Of a DNA stretch of 43,062 nt, positions 1 through 6,643 are shown piece after piece. The position numbers and the translations under genes were made by a program. The notes beneath the pieces are model-generated. The model made no database searches and had not been told where the DNA came from. It saw nothing but the letters and a program-made list of their open reading frames with translations. The stretch comes from Prevotella sp. CAG:1185 (lineage in GTDB: Bacteria; Bacteroidota; Bacteroidia; Bacteroidales; Bacteroidaceae), in assembly GCA_000436695.1 (NCBI GenBank), contig HF992623.1, positions 1-43,062 of the forward strand. Reading direction: 5' to 3'. Each line of letters starts with the position of its first letter. Position 1 is the stretch's first letter.

Positions 1-31
1 CACGTGCTCTGGCCAACTGAGCTAAAGAGGC
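1..31 (-). tRNA. tRNA, 5' part only (probably tRNA-Thr), cut by left edge
   Basis: Read on the minus strand from 31, the sequence gives a 7-nt acceptor half (GCCTCTT), TA, a D-arm with stem GCTC/GAGC and loop AGTTGGCCA, then CGTG, the start of an anticodon stem. The anticodon lies outside the window, so the identity cannot be read. Thr is inferred from the order rpsU-xerC-hpf-tRNA-Thr, which is usual in Bacteroidales ahead of a tRNA/tuf cluster. A good promoter precedes it at 85-115. Confidence 0.8.
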
Positions 32-84
32 AACGTTAAGCAGCCGTTAGGCGCTTGTTGTAAGGACGTGTCCTAAAACGGCTG

Positions 85-115
85 CAAAGATAGGCATTAT
101 TTTTTAATCTCCAAA
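85..115 (-). promoter_or_regulatory. Bacteroidetes-type promoter of the tRNA
   Basis: On the minus strand a -33 TTTG (115 to 112) is followed after 19 bp by a -7 box TATCTTTG (92 to 85). This is an exact match to the Bacteroidetes consensus. The predicted transcription start is near 78, about 47 nt before the tRNA. It gives the tRNA cluster its own promoter downstream of hpf. Confidence 0.75.
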
Positions 116-132
116 ACTTTTCGCGATTTTTT

Positions 133-432
133 TTATCTATTGCGCATTTTTTCTTTAAATTTCGCCAATTGGACCTTCAAAGAGTCCACACAGAGGTCAA
201 TTCCCTCCTCAAACGTATCGCACACTTTTTCTACAAAAAGACGTGAACCAGGCACCATAACTGTAATACTTGTTTCCTTATTCATGGCAGTGGCAGGCTT
301 AACAACTTTAAGTTGTACCTCTACAGTTTGAATATCCTCATAAGATTTTTCCAACTTGGCAGTTTTCTTTTCGATAAATGCCTTCAATTGTTCAGTAGCG
401 TCAAAATGGATTGACTGAATTTTAACTTCCAT
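133..432 (-). CDS. hpf: Ribosome hibernation-promoting factor, HPF/RaiA family
   Basis: This 99-residue protein matches the short HPF/RaiA family, which binds the 30S decoding region and silences ribosomes in stationary phase. It starts MEVKIQSIHFDATEQLKAF, continues with the beta-strand TVEVQLKV and ends with a basic helix (LKVQLAKFKEKMRNR), as in the beta-alpha-beta-beta-beta-alpha fold. It lacks the C-terminal dimerisation domain of long HPF, so it is the short form. The start at 432 is supported by a GGAGG ribosome binding site at 438-442, unusual in this phylum. It is the last gene of an rpsU-xerC-hpf operon; the gap to xerC is 25 bp. Confidence 0.9.
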   Translation of the reverse strand: MEVKIQSIHFDATEQLKAFIEKKTAKLEKSYEDIQTVEVQLKVVKPATAMNKETSITVMVPGSRLFVEKVCDTFEEGIDLCVDSLKVQLAKFKEKMRNR

Positions 433-437
433 AGTTA

Positions 438-442
438 CCTCC
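438..442 (-). promoter_or_regulatory. Strong Shine-Dalgarno site of hpf
   Basis: GGAGG on the minus strand lies 5 nt before the hpf ATG. Most genes here have no recognisable Shine-Dalgarno sequence, so this one stands out and fixes the start codon. Confidence 0.6.
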
Positions 443-457
443 TTGTAATTTTAAGGG

Positions 458-1342
458 TTAAGCCCGTGGATGGGCAGATTTGTAAACTTTCTTAAGCTGT
501 TCAAACGTGGTATGAGTATATATCTCAGTAGTTGTCAGCTCCTGATGTCCCAAAAGCTTCTTTACGCTCTCCAGCCCCGCGCCGTGATTAAGCATGGCCG
601 TGGCAAATGTGTGGCGCAGCACGTGGGGGCTGCGTTTTTTTAGCGAACTTACACGAGCGAGATTGTCAGACACGGCCTTTCTCACCTGACTGTAAGTAAG
701 GCGGCGGCCTTTGTCCGACACAAACAGCGCAGGCGAAAGCCGCGCCACAGTCTTGTCTCTAAGTTCGATATATGCCGACAGCGCGCCGCGCAGTTCTTCG
801 CCGAACGGGATTACACGCTGTTTGTCTCTCTTGCCAGTAACCTTAAGCTGACAGGCCTCCAGGTCAACCATCGCGTCGTCGAGCCCTATCAGCTCAGCCA
901 CACGCACACCTGTTTCATAAAAAGTCATTATAATAGTACGCGCGCACGCATCTTTATAGTCAGAGAGATTCCACATTCTGCAGTCCAGAAGCCTGTCCAT
1001 CTCACTTTCTTTTACGAATTGCGGCAATGGTTTGTCTTTCTTCGGGCCGGTCACGCCATGGGCCGGATCTGAGTTAACAAGGTTTCGGGAAAGGGCAAAA
1101 CGAAAAAAGGAACGCAATGCGCTCAATCGTCTGTTGATTGACGACGCAATGTTTCCTTTATCCATCATACTCTCCATCCAGTCACGGATTACATCAGAGT
1201 CTACCGACTCCCATGAGAGATGAGCATCCAAATTTTTGAAGTACAGTTCAAACTCTTTCAAGTCTGCTCCGTATTCCTTCACGGTTCTCGCGGAGTAGTT
1301 CCGTTCAAACTGGAGGTAGTTCAAAAATTCTCTTATCATCAT
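458..1342 (-). CDS. xerC: Tyrosine recombinase XerC/XerD family
   Basis: This 294-residue site-specific recombinase has an N-terminal SAM-like DNA-binding domain (about 1-90) and a C-terminal catalytic domain (about 105-290). The full catalytic set is visible: Arg147 (in TGVRVAEL), Lys171 (TGKRDK), His240 and Arg243 (SPHVLRHTF), His266 (LLGHQEL) and the nucleophile Tyr275 (TEIYTHT). The length is normal for Xer proteins, which resolve chromosome dimers at dif. The position between rpsU and hpf is conserved in Bacteroidales and argues for a housekeeping Xer rather than an integrase of a mobile element. XerC versus XerD cannot be settled from sequence alone. Confidence 0.9.
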   Translation of the reverse strand: MMIREFLNYLQFERNYSARTVKEYGADLKEFELYFKNLDAHLSWESVDSDVIRDWMESMMDKGNIASSINRRLSALRSFFRFALSRNLVNSDPAHGVTGPKKDKPLPQFVKESEMDRLLDCRMWNLSDYKDACARTIIMTFYETGVRVAELIGLDDAMVDLEACQLKVTGKRDKQRVIPFGEELRGALSAYIELRDKTVARLSPALFVSDKGRRLTYSQVRKAVSDNLARVSSLKKRSPHVLRHTFATAMLNHGAGLESVKKLLGHQELTTTEIYTHTTFEQLKKVYKSAHPRA

Positions 1343-1424
1343 AAATATCGTTGCTCAAACCATGTTATTCGGCAACGAATTTACGAAAATAAAATCGAAC
1401 CACCAAATTTTCAGGGAGTTTTTT

Positions 1425-1616
1425 TTACTCCTCTGTAGCTCTCAGTTTCTGTACGTAAATAGCGCGTTCCATCTTGAGCCTCTTCAAGACAGACGGCTTA
1501 TCGAACTGCTGACGTGCACGAAGTTCCTTTACGACACCTGTCTTTTCAAATTTTCTTTTGAATTTCTTCAATGCTCTTTCGATGTTCTCGCCATCTTTAA
1601 CTGGTACAATGATCAT
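1425..1616 (-). CDS. rpsU: 30S ribosomal protein S21
   Basis: This 63-residue basic protein begins MIIVPVKDGENIERALKKFK and carries the S21 pattern of a long basic helical protein (FKRKFEKTGVVKELRARQQF). S21 is a small-subunit protein near the anti-Shine-Dalgarno region of 16S rRNA. It opens the rpsU-xerC-hpf operon, 82 bp ahead of xerC, and has a near-consensus promoter at 1680-1711. The length is typical of Bacteroidetes S21. Confidence 0.95.
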   Translation of the reverse strand: MIIVPVKDGENIERALKKFKRKFEKTGVVKELRARQQFDKPSVLKRLKMERAIYVQKLRATEE

Positions 1617-1679
1617 TTTTTGTCTTAAAATTTTATATGTTAAACTTATTTTTTAATTTCATGCTATTATTAGCGGCTG

Positions 1680-1711
1680 CAAAATTACATCTTATTTTTG
1701 TATCTTCCAAA
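1680..1711 (-). promoter_or_regulatory. Promoter of the rpsU-xerC-hpf operon
   Basis: On the minus strand TTTG (1711 to 1708) is followed after 20 bp by TAATTTTG (1687 to 1680), matching the Bacteroidetes -33/-7 consensus. The predicted start is near 1673, leaving a leader of about 57 nt before rpsU. Confidence 0.7.
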
Positions 1712-1828
1712 TATTCAGAGGGTTTTTAAGCAAAAAGTATTTATTTTTCACATCTGCCTGACTTTCAGCGGTTAATTTGCCCATGTAAAACGTTTTATTG
1801 AGCATATGAAACGTAGTTCGGTGTAGCC

Positions 1829-1856
1829 AATTATGAATTGTGAATTATGAATTGTG
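1829..1856. repeat. Four tandem 7-bp units, AATTATG/AATTGTG
   Basis: Four perfect heptads alternate: AATTATG, AATTGTG, AATTATG, AATTGTG. They lie 15 bp from the 3' end of the barrel gene at 1871. A longer copy of the same heptad array lies at 6576-6643, again at the 3' end of a minus-strand gene. Confidence 0.8.
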
Positions 1857-1870
1857 ACTACAGCTACGGG

Positions 1871-2644
1871 TTAAATCCCCAGTCTGTAGCCGAGTGTCAG
1901 CGTGAAAGCCGAAGAACGCTTCAATCTGCCGTTAAGGAGGTAATACTCCAGAAAATAGCTGGTTCCGTCGGTCGAAAGATTCTTCGCCACAATTTCGTCA
2001 TCTTTTATGTCGAGCAGTCCAAATTCATATCTTGCATCAAGTACGAAACGTTTGTATTCATACGAGAGTCCCAGAGGTATGGTAACATCAACCTTACGGC
2101 AACGGTCTTTTATGTCTGTATATTTGCCGTCCCACGGTTGTCCGTCAAATATCTCTTTGTATCCCCTTGGATATTTTGCGCTCAGCATGAAGTCTACCTG
2201 CACTCCGGCTTTAACGGCGAGACCTTTATATATATAAAAGTTAGCCATTACAGGCACACTGAGGTAAGAAAGCTTCACTTTATGCCCGTCTCCATCTTCT
2301 TGCCATAATTTAAGTTCTTTATCATACATGTCATCGTCTATTTGTCCGGTTCCGGGATCCTCCAAAGGCCCTTTAAGATAAGCATACCCCCAAGTAAACT
2401 TATCGAAACCGCATCCGCGCTCCGAATAATCAAGCCCCAAAGTTACTCCGAGCCATTTTGTAGCCATATATTCGGCCTCCACTCCTGCCTTTATCCCGGA
2501 TTTATACGCAGTATTGTCAATGCCACTTACATCAGAAAACGTTATTCCTATCTTTGGCTGCAAAGAAAATTCGCCTGCCTGACGCTGCGCAAACATCGTC
2601 AGGGGCATAAGAAAGATTGCAATTGAAGCAAAAAGTTTTTTCAT
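1871..2644 (-). CDS. Outer-membrane beta-barrel protein, PorT-like (OMP_b-brl_2 type)
   Basis: This 257-residue protein has a signal peptide (MKKLFASIAIFLMPLTMFAQ, cleaved after about residue 20) and then alternating polar/apolar strands such as LSYLSVPVMANFYIYKGLAV and VDVTIPLGLSYEYKRFVLDA, ending FTLTLGYRLGI. The phrase YLSVPVMANFYI followed by KAGVQVDFML is typical of the PorT/OMP_b-brl_2 small barrels of Bacteroidetes. The function of this member is unknown; it is not close enough by eye to call it PorT itself. It stands alone, with gene-free DNA of 939 bp upstream. Confidence 0.8.
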   Translation of the reverse strand: MKKLFASIAIFLMPLTMFAQRQAGEFSLQPKIGITFSDVSGIDNTAYKSGIKAGVEAEYMATKWLGVTLGLDYSERGCGFDKFTWGYAYLKGPLEDPGTGQIDDDMYDKELKLWQEDGDGHKVKLSYLSVPVMANFYIYKGLAVKAGVQVDFMLSAKYPRGYKEIFDGQPWDGKYTDIKDRCRKVDVTIPLGLSYEYKRFVLDARYEFGLLDIKDDEIVAKNLSTDGTSYFLEYYLLNGRLKRSSAFTLTLGYRLGI

Positions 2645-3151
2645 ACTATTTTTTTATAATGTTTAAAATTCCAAATCAGAAGACAGAACACATGGCCTGC
2701 CAAAATCATACATTTAGCATAACACCTCTCATTTAATTTAAAGAGGTTGCAGCAAAATCACTTCGGCCCACGTATTTGACATTCTAAGGAAACACTATTT
2801 CCACGGGTTCAGATTTTCATTTAAGACAGATTCCGACTGCAGATTTAGTAATATTTTACAAAAATAAGAATATTTTTTATTTCATCAAAACTTTGAGCAC
2901 ACTATTTCTTTATTTGTCAGCATACCCATATATCAGTTTGGCAATAAAACTTTACGTAGGAAGAAAACCAGAACAAATCACATTGCTGAATAAAAACGAA
3001 CTTAGCTTCCTTTTTGATTTCCTTTGACGCTCTCATACTGAGATATTTGAAAATTAAAATCAGTTGGACGAAAATCCTGGTAGTTTTCGTGTGCAAATGT
3101 AATTCTCTGTATTACAGCTAGTTAAGAAACTCAGCAGCCATTTGTGCAATC

Positions 3152-3275
3152 TTTTTTGTCCTAAATCGGACAAAAAAGCCATTATTTCAAGAAAAAACAG
3201 GTATGTTTTCGCCTTAAAAACGTGGTTTTTGCCACTAAAAAGTGGCCGAGTTATTTTTCAAAAGCATACCTTTTG
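3152..3275. repeat. Dispersed palindromic repeat cluster, copy 1
   Basis: It contains the hairpin TTTTTTGTCC-6-GGACAAAAAA, then CCACTAAAAAGTGG, and AAAAGCATACCTTTT. The last is the exact reverse complement of AAAAGGTATGCTTTT at 13393-13407. AAAAAGTGGCCGAGTTA at 3237-3253 is identical to 21778-21794. No coding capacity is seen. Confidence 0.65.
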
Positions 3276-3453
3276 CATGATAATGTAAATATGCTTTACC
3301 GATGCAAGCCATAACAGCGCTATTCTTTTTCTATTTCGACAGAAAATCCGAACATTTTTGTGATGACACTTTGAGCGGTAAGATGCCTGATGAGCTGACA
3401 ATGATAAAAATCATGAGCACCTGCCTTATGCCATACATTTTATAAAAATAAAA

Positions 3454-3500
3454 TAAGCGGAAGTCGCCCAAGGTATTCCTTAGAGGACGACTTCCGCTTA
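3454..3500 (-). terminator. Terminator of the aminopeptidase P gene
   Basis: A perfect 13-bp stem (TAAGCGGAAGTCG 3454-3466 with CGACTTCCGCTTA 3488-3500) lies 84 bp beyond the stop codon. In the minus direction the stem is followed by a T-rich run (TTTTATTTTTATA). Confidence 0.7.
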
Positions 3501-3583
3501 TAAAACGCTGAAAAATAATAGCCTACAAGGTGCTGTTTCACACACTTTAGCCTGTAAGTTTATAAAAAATCACACTATCGGCA

Positions 3584-5371
3584 TCAGATTTCGGCACAAG
3601 CCGATGCCAGCCACTCACGGTCTTCGCCTTCAAGCAGCGGCGAAAGGCGGTCGTAGACGGTGCGGTGGTATTCGTTGAGCCACTCTTTTTCTTCAGGCAG
3701 CAGCATCTCTTTCTTAACCGGGGAAAGGTCTATCGGACAAAGCGTCAACGGCTCGAAGCCGAGGAACGAGCCAAACTCGGTGTTCTTATATGGCACTATT
3801 AGTAGCGTGTTCTCTGTCCTTACACCGAAACTGCCGGCAAGATACAGGCCCGGCTCATCGGTTATGGTCATGCCTTCAACGAGCGGTGCGGGCTTATACT
3901 CCATGCGTATCTGGTGAGGACCTTCGTGAACATTGAGATAAGAGCCTACGCCGTGGCCCGTGCCGTGCATGTAGTTAAGGCCGTAGCGCCACATGTCTTT
4001 GCGGGCGAGCGCGTCGAGCTGTGTGCCGCTGGCGCCGCGCGGAAACTTGCAAAGCTCCAGCTGTATGTGGCCTTTCAGCACTAGCGTGTAGACTGTTTTC
4101 TGCTCCTCGGTTACATCGCCCAGGGCTATGGTGCGCGTTATGTCGGTGGTTCCGTCAAGATACTGCGCGCCGGAGTCGATAAGAATAAGTCCTTCGGGAC
4201 GCAACGGCACATCGGTTTCGGGCGTTGCCTCATAGTGAACAATGGCTCCGTGCTCCTGATAGGCGGCAATGGTGTCAAACGATATGTCCTTAAACAGTTT
4301 CTGCTCCGCGCGCAGCGACGTCAGCTTGCGGTCGATGCTTATCTCGGTTTCGCCTCCCGCCTCAACCGCAGGTTTCAGCCAGCGCAAAAACTTAACCAGA
4401 GCCACACCGTCGCGCAGCATTGCGTTGTGGAATCCTTCTATCTCGGTGCTGTTCTTCACCGTCTTCATATATTGTATGGGCGACGGCTGCGTAACCTTCT
4501 CGCATCTAACGGCACTGAACAGTGTATGATTTATCTCGCATGGGTCGAGCAGTATGTTATATTCAGAATATGCAGCCAGGGCGTCTTTCACCTTATTATA
4601 ATTATCAGTGTCTACGCCCTCGCCTTTCAGATACTCACGCACGCTGTCGTCAAGTTTGCTGTCGTCAACAAACAGGGTTGCGCGTTTGGGCGTTATCAAC
4701 AGATAAGACACAAACACGGGATTGCAGTGAACATCTGTTCCGCGCAGGTTCAGTGTCCATGCTATGTCGTCAAGCGCGGCTGCAAGCATTCCGCAGGCAT
4801 GCATATCCTTCAGCTTTGCGCGTATGCGCGCCAGTTTCGACGCACACGACTCTCCGACATACTCAAGCGGATGAATGTTAATTTTGTTTTGCGGCACCGG
4901 CGGACGGTCGGTCCATATACGCTCCAGCGGATCAAAGTTGGTTCTTACGGTTATTCCGCCTTCAGCCCTCAGTCCGGCAATAAGTTCGGCAACCGACGCC
5001 TCAGAGTTAACCATGCCGTCTACGCCCACAACGGGACTCGAAACGAACGACAGTTTCATGCCGAGCCACTTTATTATCGACGGCGTGCCCTCCATGCGCT
5101 CCTTCATGAGCTTAAACTCCGTACCCTCAAGCTGCTCGGCGGCAGCAAGAAAATAGCGCGAGTCGGTCCACAGGGCAGCGGCGTCCATCGTAACCACGGC
5201 AGTGCCTGCCGAGCCGTTGAAGCCCGAAATCCACTTTCTGCCCTCCCAGTGCTCGGGCACATATTCGCCGTTGTGCGGGTCGGTTGAAGGAAAAATAAAT
5301 GCGTCGATACTCTCCTGTTTCATCACGTCGCGCAGGGCGGCGAGTCTTTTTTCTATAATAGTGTTCGTCAT
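3584..5371 (-). CDS. Xaa-Pro aminopeptidase (aminopeptidase P, M24B)
   Basis: This 595-residue cytoplasmic metallopeptidase removes an N-terminal residue that precedes proline. Two creatinase-type N domains (about 1-300) precede the pita-bread catalytic domain. The two-metal ligands are visible: Asp in LILIDSGAQY and in TTDITRTI, His in GTGHGVGSYLNVHEGPHQ, Glu in MTITDEPGLYL and Glu in FGVRTENTLL. Length and the three-domain layout match the eukaryote-like long aminopeptidase P common in Bacteroidetes. The start at 5371 fits a promoter at 5402-5433, which leaves a leader of about 24 nt. No signal peptide is seen. Confidence 0.92.
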   Translation of the reverse strand: MTNTIIEKRLAALRDVMKQESIDAFIFPSTDPHNGEYVPEHWEGRKWISGFNGSAGTAVVTMDAAALWTDSRYFLAAAEQLEGTEFKLMKERMEGTPSIIKWLGMKLSFVSSPVVGVDGMVNSEASVAELIAGLRAEGGITVRTNFDPLERIWTDRPPVPQNKINIHPLEYVGESCASKLARIRAKLKDMHACGMLAAALDDIAWTLNLRGTDVHCNPVFVSYLLITPKRATLFVDDSKLDDSVREYLKGEGVDTDNYNKVKDALAAYSEYNILLDPCEINHTLFSAVRCEKVTQPSPIQYMKTVKNSTEIEGFHNAMLRDGVALVKFLRWLKPAVEAGGETEISIDRKLTSLRAEQKLFKDISFDTIAAYQEHGAIVHYEATPETDVPLRPEGLILIDSGAQYLDGTTDITRTIALGDVTEEQKTVYTLVLKGHIQLELCKFPRGASGTQLDALARKDMWRYGLNYMHGTGHGVGSYLNVHEGPHQIRMEYKPAPLVEGMTITDEPGLYLAGSFGVRTENTLLIVPYKNTEFGSFLGFEPLTLCPIDLSPVKKEMLLPEEKEWLNEYHRTVYDRLSPLLEGEDREWLASACAEI

Positions 5372-5401
5372 AATGAATAAGATTTTGCAAAATAGACATT
5401 A

Positions 5402-5433
5402 CAAAGATACGTCTTTTTAAATTTAATAACAAA
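5402..5433 (-). promoter_or_regulatory. Promoter of the aminopeptidase P gene
   Basis: TTTG (5433 to 5430) and TATCTTTG (5409 to 5402) are separated by 20 bp on the minus strand. The match to the Bacteroidetes consensus is exact. It lies back to back with the mdh promoter. Confidence 0.75.
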
Positions 5434-5472
5434 CTAAAATGAGAATAAATATTTTATATCCATTCTTTTTAC

Positions 5473-5480
5473 TAACTTTG
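5473..5480 (+). promoter_or_regulatory. -7 box of the mdh promoter
   Basis: TAACTTTG matches TAnnTTTG. No clear TTTG is found 19-21 bp upstream. The predicted start, near 5487, lies after an upstream in-frame ATG at 5439, so that ATG cannot be the mdh start. Confidence 0.55.
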
Positions 5481-5534
5481 CAGAAGATAACATTAAGGAC
5501 AATTGAATGTCTTAACAATAAAACACAGGTTATT

Positions 5535-6527
5535 ATGAAATTCTTAACTAACGAAAAACTGACAATCGTCGGCGCAGCCGGAATGATTGGTTCTAACATG
5601 GTTCAAACAGCCCTGACAATGGGTCTTACAAACGACATCTGCCTTTATGATGTATTCTCACCGGAAGGCGTTGCAGAGGAAATGCGCCAGAGCGGTTTTG
5701 GCGATGTGAAAATCACTGCTACAACAGATGCTAAAGAAGCTTTCACAAACGCTAAGTACATCATCTCTTCTGGTGGTGCTCCACGTAAGGCTGGCATGAC
5801 ACGCGAGGACCTTCTGAAAGGTAACTGCGAGATTGCAGAAGGACTTGGCAAGAACATCAAAGAATACTGCCCTGACGTTAAGCACGTTGTTATTATCTTC
5901 AACCCGGCTGACCTTACAGGTCTTGTAACACTGCTGTACTCTGGTTTGAAACCATCACAGGTTACAACTCTTGCTGCTCTTGACTCTACTCGTCTGCAGA
6001 GCGCACTGGCTAAGAAGTTCAACGTAATGCAGAGCGAAATCAAGGGTTGCGCTACATACGGCGGTCACGGAGAGCAGATGGCTGTATTCGGCTCACACGT
6101 AACTGTTGACGGCAAACCTCTGACTGAAATCATCGGCACACCTGAGTTCACTAACGAGGAGTGGGAGCAGATGAAGGTTGACGTTACTAAAGGTGGCGCT
6201 AAGATCATAGAGCTCCGCGGACGTTCTTCATTCCAGAGCCCGGCTTATCTGTCAGTTGAAATGATTCGTGCCGTGATGGGTGGCGAGCCGTTCAAGTATC
6301 CTGTTGGAACTTATGTTTCTAACGAGAAGTACAACCACATCATGATGGCTATGAAGACTACTCTCGACACAACAGGCGCTCACTATGAGATGCCGCAGGG
6401 AACTGCTGAGGAGAACGCTAAACTCGACGCAAGCTACGAGCACCTCTGCAAGATGCGCGACGAGCTGGTTACTCTGAACATCGTTCCTGAAATCTCTGAG
6501 TGGAACAAGATTAACCCGAACCTGTAA
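5535..6527 (+). CDS. mdh: Malate dehydrogenase (NAD-dependent)
   Basis: This 330-residue LDH/MDH-family enzyme interconverts malate and oxaloacetate. The N-terminal Rossmann motif reads LTIVGAAGMIGSNM; NPADLTGLVTLLYSG and LDSTRLQSALAKKFNV are the usual substrate/dimer segments, and the catalytic His sits in GGHGEQMAVFGS. The open frame extends to 5439, but the promoter box at 5473 and the family N-terminus favour ATG 5535. Codon choice (many GCT, GGT, GTT) differs from the GCC/GGC-rich neighbours, which suits a highly expressed gene. A strong terminator follows at 6545. Confidence 0.93.
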   Translation: MKFLTNEKLTIVGAAGMIGSNMVQTALTMGLTNDICLYDVFSPEGVAEEMRQSGFGDVKITATTDAKEAFTNAKYIISSGGAPRKAGMTREDLLKGNCEIAEGLGKNIKEYCPDVKHVVIIFNPADLTGLVTLLYSGLKPSQVTTLAALDSTRLQSALAKKFNVMQSEIKGCATYGGHGEQMAVFGSHVTVDGKPLTEIIGTPEFTNEEWEQMKVDVTKGGAKIIELRGRSSFQSPAYLSVEMIRAVMGGEPFKYPVGTYVSNEKYNHIMMAMKTTLDTTGAHYEMPQGTAEENAKLDASYEHLCKMRDELVTLNIVPEISEWNKINPNL

Positions 6528-6544
6528 TTTATACACAAAAAAAG

Positions 6545-6571
6545 TCCCGGCCAAAAGCCGGGATTTTTTTT
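6545..6571 (+). terminator. Rho-independent terminator after mdh
   Basis: TCCCGGC (6545-6551), loop CAAAA, GCCGGGA (6557-6563), then eight T. An A run precedes the stem, so it may also act on the converging M16 protease transcript. Confidence 0.9.
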
Positions 6572-6575
6572 GTCT

Positions 6576-6643
6576 AATTGAGAATGGAGAATTATGATTA
6601 CACTTTATAATTATGAATTATGAATTGTGAATTATGAATTACT
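6576..6643. repeat. Tandem 7-bp units (AATTRTG and variants)
   Basis: AATTGAG, AATGGAG, AATTATG (6576-6596) are followed by a short break and then AATTATG, AATTATG, AATTGTG, AATTATG, AATTACT (6609-6643). The last unit overlaps the stop codon of the M16 protease gene (6639-6641). Confidence 0.75.

Larger units (their letters stand above)
2645..3583. other. Gene-free AT-rich stretch with palindromes
   Basis: No convincing gene is seen on either strand in these 939 bp. The stretch holds a perfect 10-bp hairpin TTTTTTGTCC/GGACAAAAAA (3152-3161/3168-3177), the palindrome AAAAGCATACCTTTT (3260-3274), a 17-nt sequence AAAAAGTGGCCGAGTTA (3237-3253) that recurs at 21778, and the terminator of the aminopeptidase gene (3454-3500). 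Confidence 0.6.

Noticed and set aside
458..1342. Mobile-element integrase reading of the tyrosine recombinase
   Set aside because: The gene lies in a conserved rpsU-xerC-hpf housekeeping operon and has Xer length; no attachment sites or cargo genes are visible.
4235..5287. A 350-codon plus-strand frame opposite the aminopeptidase P gene
   Set aside because: Antisense shadow of a gene with all metal ligands; low-complexity basic translation without protein-like features.
5439..5534. Upstream ATG extension of malate dehydrogenase
   Set aside because: The extension starts before the predicted transcription start and is not part of the family N-terminus.
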